A stretch of DNA of 64,000 nucleotides from Prevotella sp. (GTDB lineage: Bacteria; Bacteroidota; Bacteroidia; Bacteroidales; Bacteroidaceae), in contig JAFUEP010000025.1 in assembly GCA_017470345.1 (NCBI GenBank), positions 62,001 through 126,000 on the forward strand. Reading direction: 5' to 3'. Both the position numbers and the translations under genes were made by a program. Within the stretch, counting starts at the first letter, position 1. Each line of letters opens with the position of its first letter. The notes under the pieces are model-generated. The model worked only from the letters and a program-made list of their open reading frames with translations, made no database searches and was not told where the DNA came from. This document shows, piece after piece, positions 57,261-64,000 of the stretch.

Positions 57261-59285
57261 TTATTTCTTGTAGTTCTTCAGTCCTTTCTGCAGGAAGTCA
57301 ACATATTCGGAGATGTTCTCGTCGTAGGAACGCAGGCCGTTGAGCGGCTTGCCCTCGTTGTCGAGCAGCACGTAGTAAGGCTGCGTGTTGGCTCCGATCT
57401 TGGTGCGCTGCAGATAGCTCCACTTGTCGCCGATGGTGCGCAGCTTGCGCGTCTGTCCGTTGACATCGGTTACCTCGATGGGCTCTGGCAGCGGCGTCTT
57501 GTCGTCGACGTAGAGCGAGATGAGCACATACTTATTGTTGAGGATGTCCTGCACCTTGGCGTCAGTCCACACGGCGGCCTCCATCTTGCGGCAGTTGACG
57601 CAGCCGAAGCCAGTGAAGTCGACCATGACGGGCTTGCCCTCAGCGCGTGCGGCAGCCATGCCCAGGTCGTAGTCGGTGTACTTGGCCTCGACGGAGCCTG
57701 TGTAGAGGTTGAAGTCCTGCGTGTACATGGGCGGTGCAAAGGCTGAGATGGCCTTCAGCGGAGCGCCCCAGAGGCCCGGCACCATATAGACGGTGAAGGC
57801 CAGCGAGATGAGACCCAAGAAGAACTGGGGCACATTGGTGCGGTGATTGTCGTCGTCGTGGGGGAACTTGAGCCAGCCCAGCAGGTAGGCACCGAGCAGT
57901 CCGAAGAGGGCTATCCAGAGGCAGATGAACACCTCGCGATCAAGCAGTCGCCAGCCGTAAGCCAGGTCGGCCACGGAGAGGAACTTCAGGGCGAAGGCCA
58001 ACTCGATGAATCCCAGTACCACCTTGACGGTGTTCATCCATCCGCCCGACTTGGGAGCCGACTTGAGCAGCGAGGGGAACATGGCGAAGAGGGTGAAGGG
58101 AATGGCCAGTGCGATGGCGAATCCGAGCATGCCGACGGTGGGGGCGATGATGTCGCCCTGGGTGGAGACGGCCACGAGGAGGAATCCGATGATGGGGCCG
58201 GTGCACGAGAACGATACGAGCGTCAGGGTGAAGGCCATGAGGAAGATGGAGAGCAGACCGGTCGTGTTCTCCGACTTCTGGTCGATCTTGTTCGACCAGC
58301 TGGCGGGCAGCGTCAGCTCGAAGGCTCCGAAGAAGGAGGCGGCGAAGACGATGAGCAGCAGGGCGAAGAAGATGTTGAAGATGGCGTTCGTGGAGAGGGC
58401 GTTGAGGGCCGAGGCGCCGAAGAGCAACGTCACGGCAAGGCCCAGGACGACGTAGATGACGACGATGGAGAGGCCGTAGGTGATGGCCTCAGAGATGGCC
58501 TTCTTGCGATCCTTGTTGCGCTTGAGGAAGAAGGAGACCGTCATGGGGATGATAGGCCACACGCAGGGGGTCAGGACGGCCAGGAAACCGCCGAGCAGTC
58601 CGCTGAGGAAGATGTACCAGAGGGAGCTGTTGGCGTTAGAACCGCCCTCCTCGAAGGCTTTCAGCTCCTCGATGATGGGTGCCCAGAGGTCGTTGCCGCC
58701 GTTGTCCTTAGCCACGAGGACGACGGCCGCCGTGTCGACGGGCTCGGCCTTGACCGTGTCGGCTGCCACGGCCTCCTCAGCCACGGCCTCCTCCTTGGCG
58801 GGCACGGCCTCCTCCTCCTTCACCTCCTTGGTGGGCGACTGGCCGCTCTGCTTGAATTGCACGGTGGTGGGGGGCATGCACATCTCGTCGTTGCAGGCAC
58901 CATATTCCAGATAGCTGTCGATGTCGTACTTGGGTTTTGTGAACTTGATTTTCTGCACAAACTCGCCCTTGCCGACGAAGAATCGGAGGTTGGTGCCGAA
59001 CATCTCGTCGAACTCCTCAGTCACTTTGCCGCGAGGCGTCAGCCGGCCCACCAGCTCGGCACCCTCCATCTTGTCGACGTTGAAGGTAGCCTTCGTCGGG
59101 CCGTCGTCAGTGATGTCGGTCGAGTAGAGATGCCATCCCGGGTCGATGGTGGCCGAAAAGACAATCTCGGCCATGTCGCCTCCAAGCATGTTCAGTTTCG
59201 TACTAAAGTGGACGGGGTCGGCCATCTGGGCTTGTGCCATCAGCACGAGCAGCAGCAAGGTCATGGTTGAATAGATGCGTTTCAT
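57261..59285 (-). CDS. dsbD: Thiol:disulfide interchange protein DsbD
   Basis: 674 aa, carries reducing power from the cytosol to the periplasm. The signal MKRIYSTMTLLLLVLMAQAQ precedes an N-terminal immunoglobulin-like domain (about 20-150: FSATIDPGWHLYSTDITDDGP; EYGACNDEMCMPP), a low-complexity AEEAVAADTVKAEP linker (about 160-190), eight transmembrane segments with GFLAVLTPCVWPIIPMTVSFF and SFSCTGPIIGFLLV (redox Cys pair), and a C-terminal thioredoxin-like domain with FGCVNCRKME (CxxC, about 560). The start at 59285 is chosen for the signal peptide. Confidence 0.95.
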   Translation of the reverse strand: MKRIYSTMTLLLLVLMAQAQMADPVHFSTKLNMLGGDMAEIVFSATIDPGWHLYSTDITDDGPTKATFNVDKMEGAELVGRLTPRGKVTEEFDEMFGTNLRFFVGKGEFVQKIKFTKPKYDIDSYLEYGACNDEMCMPPTTVQFKQSGQSPTKEVKEEEAVPAKEEAVAEEAVAADTVKAEPVDTAAVVLVAKDNGGNDLWAPIIEELKAFEEGGSNANSSLWYIFLSGLLGGFLAVLTPCVWPIIPMTVSFFLKRNKDRKKAISEAITYGLSIVVIYVVLGLAVTLLFGASALNALSTNAIFNIFFALLLIVFAASFFGAFELTLPASWSNKIDQKSENTTGLLSIFLMAFTLTLVSFSCTGPIIGFLLVAVSTQGDIIAPTVGMLGFAIALAIPFTLFAMFPSLLKSAPKSGGWMNTVKVVLGFIELAFALKFLSVADLAYGWRLLDREVFICLWIALFGLLGAYLLGWLKFPHDDDNHRTNVPQFFLGLISLAFTVYMVPGLWGAPLKAISAFAPPMYTQDFNLYTGSVEAKYTDYDLGMAAARAEGKPVMVDFTGFGCVNCRKMEAAVWTDAKVQDILNNKYVLISLYVDDKTPLPEPIEVTDVNGQTRKLRTIGDKWSYLQRTKIGANTQPYYVLLDNEGKPLNGLRSYDENISEYVDFLQKGLKNYKK

Positions 59286-59333
59286 ATGCAAGTTTTTGTA
59301 ATGTGTTTTCACTCTTTGCGTCCTAAGACTCCG

Positions 59334-59341
59334 CAAAGGTA
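59334..59341 (-). promoter_or_regulatory. Promoter -7 box of dsbD
   Basis: TACCTTTG on the minus strand, 48 nt before the chosen ATG, which also argues against a start further upstream. Confidence 0.6.
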
Positions 59342-59414
59342 CAATAATTTGTTGATTTAGAAAATGATTTAAATCTTTTTAAATGATTCATTTCGCTTTT
59401 CGACAAAAAAGTAG

Positions 59415-59422
59415 TACCTTTG
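59415..59422 (+). promoter_or_regulatory. Promoter -7 box of greA
   Basis: TACCTTTG on the plus strand, 62 nt before the greA ATG; the leader ends in AAGGAG-like sequence (59468-59473). Confidence 0.6.
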
Positions 59423-59484
59423 CGCCGTTGATTCCGCTCCGTGCGGACCCGACTGCTATATATAAATAAGGAGTAAGATCGGAA

Positions 59485-59949
59485 ATGGAATATATGTCAA
59501 AGGAGGGCTACGACAAGCTCGTGGCCGAACTGCACCAGATGGAGAGCGTCGACCTGCCGCAGGTGCGCGATGCCATCGCTGAGGCCCGCGACAAGGGCGA
59601 CCTGAGCGAAAACTTCGAATATCACGCCGCCAAGCGCGAGCAGGCGCGGCTGCTGGGGCGCATCCGTTTCAAGCAGCGGGTGCTGGCCAATGCGCGCGTG
59701 CTCGACACGTCGAACCGCAATGCCGACAGCGTCCAGCTGCTCAGCCGCGTGGAGATGACCAACATGGGCAACGCCAGCCGCATGACCTACACCATCGCCA
59801 GTCCGCACGAGGCCAACCTGCGCGAGGGCAAGATCTCCATCAAGTCGCCCATCGGCCAGGCCCTGATGGGCAAGAAGGTCGGCGACGTCGTCGAGGTGCG
59901 CGTGCCGGCTGGCACGCTGAAGCTCCGCATCGACAGCATCCAGCTGTAG
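59485..59949 (+). CDS. greA: Transcription elongation factor GreA
   Basis: 154-aa RNA-polymerase secondary-channel factor that rescues backtracked complexes. N-terminal coiled coil (1 to about 75) with the catalytic tip acidic pair in ARDKGDLSENFEYHAAKREQ (Asp and Glu of GDLSEN), then an FKBP-like C-terminal domain (ISIKSPIGQALMGKKVGDVVEVRVPAGTLKLRI). Typical length. Monocistronic. Confidence 0.96.
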   Translation: MEYMSKEGYDKLVAELHQMESVDLPQVRDAIAEARDKGDLSENFEYHAAKREQARLLGRIRFKQRVLANARVLDTSNRNADSVQLLSRVEMTNMGNASRMTYTIASPHEANLREGKISIKSPIGQALMGKKVGDVVEVRVPAGTLKLRIDSIQL

Positions 59950-60062
59950 GCGGGTCGGATAAGCATCACAACACCTGTCCGAATAAATATAGGTAAAACT
60001 CGTCAGGAAACGCGGCAGAAGCGGCGACGTGAAGCGTTGTTAGCAAATTTTCACCTTTTTAA

Positions 60063-60094
60063 TTTGGCCGATTCAAATAAAAGCCGTATCTTCG
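60063..60094 (+). promoter_or_regulatory. Promoter of serC
   Basis: TTTG (60063-60066), 20-bp spacer, TATCTTCG (60087-60094; one mismatch), 50 nt before the serC start. Confidence 0.6.
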
Positions 60095-60144
60095 CGACCT
60101 AATTGCAAGTGTAACTCTTGTAACCTTATTAATATTTAACGATT

Positions 60145-61212
60145 ATGAAAAAGTACAATTTCAATGCAGGTCCCTGCATTCTCGACCGCTCGGTCATCGA
60201 AAAGACTGCTCAGGCAATCTTGGATTTTAACGGTATCGGCCTCTCACTGGCAGAAATCAGCCACCGCTCAAAGGACTTCCAGCCCGTCATCGACGAGGCT
60301 GAGGCGCTGGTGAAGGAACTGCTCGACGTGCCCGAGGGCTACTCGGTGCTCTTCCTCGGCGGCGGTGCCTCGCTTGAGTTCTGCATGATCCCCTACAACT
60401 TCCTGAAGAAGAAGGCCGCCTATCTGAACACGGGCGTCTGGGCCAAGAAGGCCATGAAGGAAGCCAAGCTGTTCGGCGAGGTGGTCGAGGTGGCTTCGTC
60501 GGCCGACGCCAACTATACGTTCATTCCCAAGGGATGGACGGTGCCCGAGGATGCTGACTATCTGCATATAACGACCAACAATACGATCTACGGAACGGAA
60601 ATCCGCGAGGACCTCGACGTGCCCGTGCGGCTGATTGCCGACATGTCGTCCGACATCTTCTCGCGTCCGATCGACGTGGCTAAGTATGACGCCATCTACG
60701 CCGGTGCACAGAAGAACCTGTCGATGGCCGGCGTGACCATCGTCATCGTCAAGAACGACGCCCTGGGACAGGTGGACCGCCAGATCCCCACCATGCTCGA
60801 CTATCGCACGCATGTCGAGAAGGGCTCGATGTTCAACACGCCTCCCGTGGTGCCCATCTACACAGCCATGGAGAACCTGCGCTGGATGAAGGCTCAGGGC
60901 GGTGTGAAAGCTATGGACAAGCTGGCCCGTCAGCGTGCAGAGATCGTCTACGGCGAGATCGACCGCAACAAGCTCTTCCGCGGCACCGTCGCTGAGGAGG
61001 ACCGCTCGGTGATGAACATCTGCTTCGTCATGAACGACGAATACAAGGAGCTGGAGAAGGACTTCCTCGACTTCGCCACGTCGAAAGGCATGGTCGGCGT
61101 CAAGGGCCATCGCTCCGTCGGCGGCTTCCGCGCCAGCTGTTACAACGCCCAGACCATCGAGGGCTGCCAGGCACTCGTGGCTTGCATGAAGGAATTCGAG
61201 GCTCAGCACTAA
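60145..61212 (+). CDS. serC: Phosphoserine aminotransferase
   Basis: 355 aa, PLP enzyme converting 3-phosphohydroxypyruvate to phosphoserine (also used in pyridoxal synthesis). Motifs: [84 protein letters not shown] (Lys of AQKN is the Schiff-base residue), and [11 protein letters not shown]. First gene of the serC-serA operon. Confidence 0.97.
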   Translation: MKKYNFNAGPCILDRSVIEKTAQAILDFNGIGLSLAEISHRSKDFQPVIDEAEALVKELLDVPEGYSVLFLGGGASLEFCMIPYNFLKKKAAYLNTGVWAKKAMKEAKLFGEVVEVASSADANYTFIPKGWTVPEDADYLHITTNNTIYGTEIREDLDVPVRLIADMSSDIFSRPIDVAKYDAIYAGAQKNLSMAGVTIVIVKNDALGQVDRQIPTMLDYRTHVEKGSMFNTPPVVPIYTAMENLRWMKAQGGVKAMDKLARQRAEIVYGEIDRNKLFRGTVAEEDRSVMNICFVMNDEYKELEKDFLDFATSKGMVGVKGHRSVGGFRASCYNAQTIEGCQALVACMKEFEAQH

Positions 61213-61236
61213 TTGTTTTATTAAAAGCAAAAGGAA

Positions 61237-62151
61237 ATGAAGGTACTTGTTGCAACAGAGAAACCCTTCGCAGCCGCAGCTGTCGAAGGCATCCGCAAGG
61301 AAGTGGAAGCAGCCGGACATGAGCTCGTGCTGCTCGAGAAATATGCCGAGAAGGCTCAGTTGCTCGACGCCGTGAAGGACGCCGACGCCATGATCATACG
61401 CTCCGACAAGGTGGACGCCGAGGTGCTCGACGCCGCCAAGCAGCTGAAGATCGTCGTTCGTGCAGGTGCTGGCTACGACAACATCGACCTCGCCGCTGCC
61501 ACGGCCCACAACGTCGTCGCAGAAAACACGCCCGGACAGAACTCCAATGCCGTCGCAGAGCTCGTCTTCGGACTGCTCGTCATGGCCGTGCGCAACTTCT
61601 ATAACGGCAAGAGCGGCACCGAACTGCTGGGCAAGAAGCTCGGCATCCTCGCCTTCGGCAACGTCGGTCGCAACGTCGCTCGCATCGCCAAGGGCTTCGG
61701 CATGGACGTCTATGCATACGATGCCTACTGCCCCGCTGACGTCATCGAGCAGGCCGGCGTACACGCCGTGGCCAGCCAGGACGCCCTCTTCGAGCAGTGC
61801 GACGTCGTCAGCCTCCACATCCCTGCCACGGCAGAGACCAAGCAGAGCATCAACTACGCCCTCGTCGGCAAGATGAAGAAGGGCGGCATACTGGTCAACA
61901 CGGCCCGCAAGGAAGTCATCAACGAGCCCGAACTGCTCCGCCTGATGGACGAGCGCCAGGACCTGAAGTTCGTCACCGACATCATGCCCGACGCCAACGA
62001 CGACTTCAAGAAGTTTGAGGGCCGCTACTTCTCCACGCCGAAGAAGATGGGCGCACAGACGGCTGAGGCCAACAACAACGCCGGACTGGCCGCTGCCCGC
62101 CAGATCAACGCCTTCTTCAAGGACGGCTGCACCAAGTTCAAGGTCAATTGA
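61237..62151 (+). CDS. serA: D-3-phosphoglycerate dehydrogenase
   Basis: 304 aa, NAD-dependent first step of serine synthesis. Motifs: MIIRSDKVDAEVL, VRAGAGYDNIDLAAA, ENTPGQNSNAVAEL, the NAD fold KKLGILAFGNVGRNVARIAKGFG, HIPATAETKQSINYAL and NTARKEVINEPELLR (catalytic Arg), with the C-terminal Glu/His region altered in this short form (no ACT domain). 24 nt after serC; ends in a double hairpin. Confidence 0.94.
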   Translation: MKVLVATEKPFAAAAVEGIRKEVEAAGHELVLLEKYAEKAQLLDAVKDADAMIIRSDKVDAEVLDAAKQLKIVVRAGAGYDNIDLAAATAHNVVAENTPGQNSNAVAELVFGLLVMAVRNFYNGKSGTELLGKKLGILAFGNVGRNVARIAKGFGMDVYAYDAYCPADVIEQAGVHAVASQDALFEQCDVVSLHIPATAETKQSINYALVGKMKKGGILVNTARKEVINEPELLRLMDERQDLKFVTDIMPDANDDFKKFEGRYFSTPKKMGAQTAEANNNAGLAAARQINAFFKDGCTKFKVN

Positions 62152-62163
62152 TCCGAAAAGTCA

Positions 62164-62248
62164 AAGCGGTACTTTGAATGCAGAGAAGTGCCGCTTTGAG
62201 CTACGCAAAGTACCGCTTCTCACATCGCGAAGCGGTACTTCTTTTTTT
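62164..62248 (+). terminator. Double hairpin terminator of serA from four 22-bp-phased repeats
   Basis: 11-bp cores at 62164 (direct), 62186 (inverted), 62208 (inverted) and 62230 (direct), each exactly 22 bp from the next. The first two pair (AAAGCGGTACTT with AAGTGCCGCTTT, one wobble). The last two pair (AAGTACCGCTTC with GAAGCGGTACTT) and are followed by CTTTTTTT, a textbook intrinsic terminator. Confidence 0.85.
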
Positions 62249-62279
62249 CAGACGAAGCAGGAAAAATAAGACGGAAATA

Positions 62280-62311
62280 TTTGGCCGTTACGAAGAAAAA
62301 GCGTAACTTTG
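62280..62311 (+). promoter_or_regulatory. Promoter of the DUF1015 gene
   Basis: TTTG (62280-62283), 20-bp spacer, TAACTTTG (62304-62311), 42 nt before the ATG at 62354. Confidence 0.75.
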
Positions 62312-62353
62312 CACAGTCAACAAAAATCTTAATCATTAAACAAATGTAATACT

Positions 62354-63604
62354 ATGGCAACAATCAAGCCTTTCCGTGGCATACGCCCGCCGAAAGAATT
62401 CGTAGAACAAGTGGAAAGCCGTCCCTACGACGTGCTCGACTCTGAAGAGGCACGCGCCGAAGCCGGCGACAATGAGAAGAGTCTGTATCACATCATCAAG
62501 CCTGAGATCGACTTCCCCGTCGGCACCAGCGAGTATGATCCACGCGTCTACGAGAAGGCAGCCGAGAATTTCCAGAAGTTCCAGGACAACGGATGGCTCG
62601 TCCAGGATGCGCGCGAACATTATTATATATATGCGCAGGAGATGAACGGCCACTGGCAGTACGGCCTCGTCGTCGGCGCCTGGGTCAACGACTACATGGA
62701 GGGCCGCATCAAGAAGCATGAGCTGACGCGTCGCGACAAGGAGGAGGACCGCATGAAACATGTCCGCGTGAACAACGCCAACATCGAGCCCGTCTTCTTC
62801 GCCTATCCCGACAACCGTGTGCTCGACGAGCTCATCATGCGCTATGCCGACCACGTGGAGCCCGAATACGACTTCATCGCCCCCGTCGACGGATTCGGCC
62901 ACAAGTTCTGGGTCATCAGCAACGAGAACGACATCCAGCTCATCACTGACGAATTTGCCAAGATGCCCAGCCTCTATATCGCCGACGGCCATCACCGCTC
63001 GGCCGCTGCCGCACTCGTCGGCGCTGAGAAGCAGAAGCAGAATCCCAACCATACCGGCCGCGAGGAGTATAACTACTTTATGGCCGTATGCTTCCAGGCC
63101 AGCCAGCTGACCGTCCTCGACTACAACCGCGTGGTGAAGGATCTCAACGGGCTGAGCAGCGAGGAGTTCCTCGAAGCACTGCGCAAGAACTTCACCGTCG
63201 AGGACAAGGGCACCGACATCTATAAGCCCCGCCAGCTGCATGAGTTCTCACTCTACCTCGACGGACACTGGTTCAGCCTTATTGCCAAGGAGGGAACCTA
63301 CGACAACAACGACCCCATCGGCGTGCTCGACGTCGACATCTCGAGCCGTCTCATCCTCGACGAGATACTGAAAATCGGCGACCTGCGCTCATCGAAGCGC
63401 ATCGACTTCGTCGGCGGTCTCCGCGGGCTGGGCGAGCTGAAGCGCCGCGTCGACAGCGGCGAGATGCGGGCCGCACTGGCCCTCTATCCCGTCTCGATGC
63501 AGCAGATCATGAACATCGCCGACAGCGGCAAGATCATGCCGCCCAAGGCCACGTGGTTCGAGCCGAAGCTGCGCTCGGGTCTCGTCATTCACAAGCTGGC
63601 ATGA
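62354..63604 (+). CDS. DUF1015 family protein
   Basis: 416 aa, full-length match to DUF1015 (PF06245): IKPFRGIRPP at the N-terminus, PYDVLDSEEARAEAGDNEKSLYHIIKPEIDFP, HELTRRDKEEDRMKHV, LYIADGHHRSAAAAL (conserved GHHR) and GVLDVDISSRLILDEIL. Usually found beside serine-biosynthesis genes, as here after serC-serA, so a link to serine metabolism is inferred. Biochemical function unknown. The stop overlaps the next start (ATGA). Confidence 0.92.
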   Translation: MATIKPFRGIRPPKEFVEQVESRPYDVLDSEEARAEAGDNEKSLYHIIKPEIDFPVGTSEYDPRVYEKAAENFQKFQDNGWLVQDAREHYYIYAQEMNGHWQYGLVVGAWVNDYMEGRIKKHELTRRDKEEDRMKHVRVNNANIEPVFFAYPDNRVLDELIMRYADHVEPEYDFIAPVDGFGHKFWVISNENDIQLITDEFAKMPSLYIADGHHRSAAAALVGAEKQKQNPNHTGREEYNYFMAVCFQASQLTVLDYNRVVKDLNGLSSEEFLEALRKNFTVEDKGTDIYKPRQLHEFSLYLDGHWFSLIAKEGTYDNNDPIGVLDVDISSRLILDEILKIGDLRSSKRIDFVGGLRGLGELKRRVDSGEMRAALALYPVSMQQIMNIADSGKIMPPKATWFEPKLRSGLVIHKLA

Positions 63605-64000
63605 TCGACGAATATAAGACGATAACGACGACTATAGGCGAGGGATTTTACTCCGAAAAGCGGAGTAAATTCCTCGCTTTTGCCCATCATGTAGAGACCG
63701 TCGACGAGGTGAAGGACCTCATCGCGCAGTATCGCAAGAAGTATTATGACGCCCGCCATGTCTGCTATGCCTACATGCTCGGAGCCGGACGCGACGAATT
63801 TCGGGCCAACGACGACGGCGAGCCCTCGTCGACGGCAGGCAAGCCCATCCTGGGACAGATCAATTCCAATGAGCTGACAGACGTGCTGATCGTCGTCGTC
63901 CGCTACTATGGCGGCGTCAACCTGGGCACCAGCGGGCTCATCGTGGCCTATCGCGAGGCGGCAGCCGATGCCATCGCCCATGCGACCATCGAGACGCGAC
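63601..64000 (+). CDS. yigZ: YigZ/IMPACT family protein (3' truncated by the window)
   Basis: First 133 residues of a UPF0029 protein: MIDEYKTITTTIGEGFYSEKRSKFLAFAHHV, KYYDARHVCYAYMLGAGRDEFRANDDGEPSSTAGKPILGQINSNELTDVLIVVVRYYGGVNLGTSGLIVAYREAA. The DDGEPSGTAG-like and VVRYFGG..LG..GL motifs are both visible (here PSSTAG and VVRYYGG). The ATG overlaps the DUF1015 stop by four bases (ATGA), indicating coupling. The gene runs off the right end. Confidence 0.93.
   Translation, partial: MIDEYKTITTTIGEGFYSEKRSKFLAFAHHVETVDEVKDLIAQYRKKYYDARHVCYAYMLGAGRDEFRANDDGEPSSTAGKPILGQINSNELTDVLIVVVRYYGGVNLGTSGLIVAYREAAADAIAHATIETR

Overview
The window is a gene-dense chromosomal segment of a Bacteroidales bacterium, most likely a Prevotellaceae-like genome of fairly high G+C. 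The evidence is consistent. Promoters carry the Bacteroidetes -7 motif TAnnTTTG, often with TTTG or TTG about 19-21 bp upstream. Ribosome binding sites are weak. There is a Bacteroidetes-type HU-like protein, a fused LpxC-FabZ, a fused FeoA-FeoB, a ParC-type topoisomerase subunit and many Sec or lipobox signals. I saw no rRNA or tRNA gene, no CRISPR array and no intact insertion sequence.

Layout. 1-10.2 kb (minus): a small lipoprotein, an HU-like protein, a possible 3-keto-glycoside module (tandem DUF1080 protein, Tat-exported Gfo/Idh/MocA oxidoreductase, secreted esterase), then cdd, uvrA and pepD. 10.3-18.9 kb (plus): a small membrane protein, an OmpH-like lipoprotein, an NhaD-type transporter, pfkA, feoAB, a TonB-dependent receptor and an Ala/Lys-rich coiled-coil protein. 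19-30 kb: pgk and a second TonB receptor (minus), rubrerythrin and a beta-helix lipoprotein (plus), then parC, a putative outer-membrane protein and an S41 protease (minus), with DUF554 and GlsB-like proteins leaving rightwards. 31-51 kb: one long, almost gapless minus-strand run, phoH, purC, ubiE, aroE, TPM, lemA, purM, prfA, pyrF, purU, HD hydrolase, lpxD, lpxC-fabZ, lpxA, miaA, PBP1A, helicase, combining purine and pyrimidine synthesis, lipid A and peptidoglycan synthesis and translation. 51-55.7 kb: an AT-richer accessory islet with a YafQ-type toxin-antitoxin pair, an MNT/HEPN pair whose HEPN gene has an in-frame amber codon, repeats and a TraB/GumN protein. 55.9-64 kb: a cysteine-desulfidase-like protein and dsbD (minus), then greA, serC, serA, DUF1015 and a truncated yigZ (plus).

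The most unusual content is non-coding or superimposed on coding sequence. (1) GC-rich palindromic elements sit in frame inside unrelated genes: three copies in uvrA, two in parC and a related class in a TonB receptor. They add peptides such as EAPSGAVGGASPS and HPQPLPKGGE, which recalls the Rickettsia palindromic elements. (2) A repeat with core AAGCGGTNCTT occurs at four intergenic loci, always with an exact 22-bp phase between copies whatever their orientation; inverted neighbours form terminators. (3) Many gene junctions carry 7-, 8- or 9-bp-period tandem arrays, each with its own unit. Two of them form near-perfect 31-37 bp hairpins and one encodes the signal peptide of a lipoprotein. (4) An 89-bp repeat is present in two inverted copies, and a 27-bp perfect inverted repeat lies in the islet. 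(5) Three 21-bp-phased repeats plus an inverted copy lie directly upstream of the HU-like gene promoter. (6) Two strong promoters have no coding sequence to explain them and suggest small RNAs.
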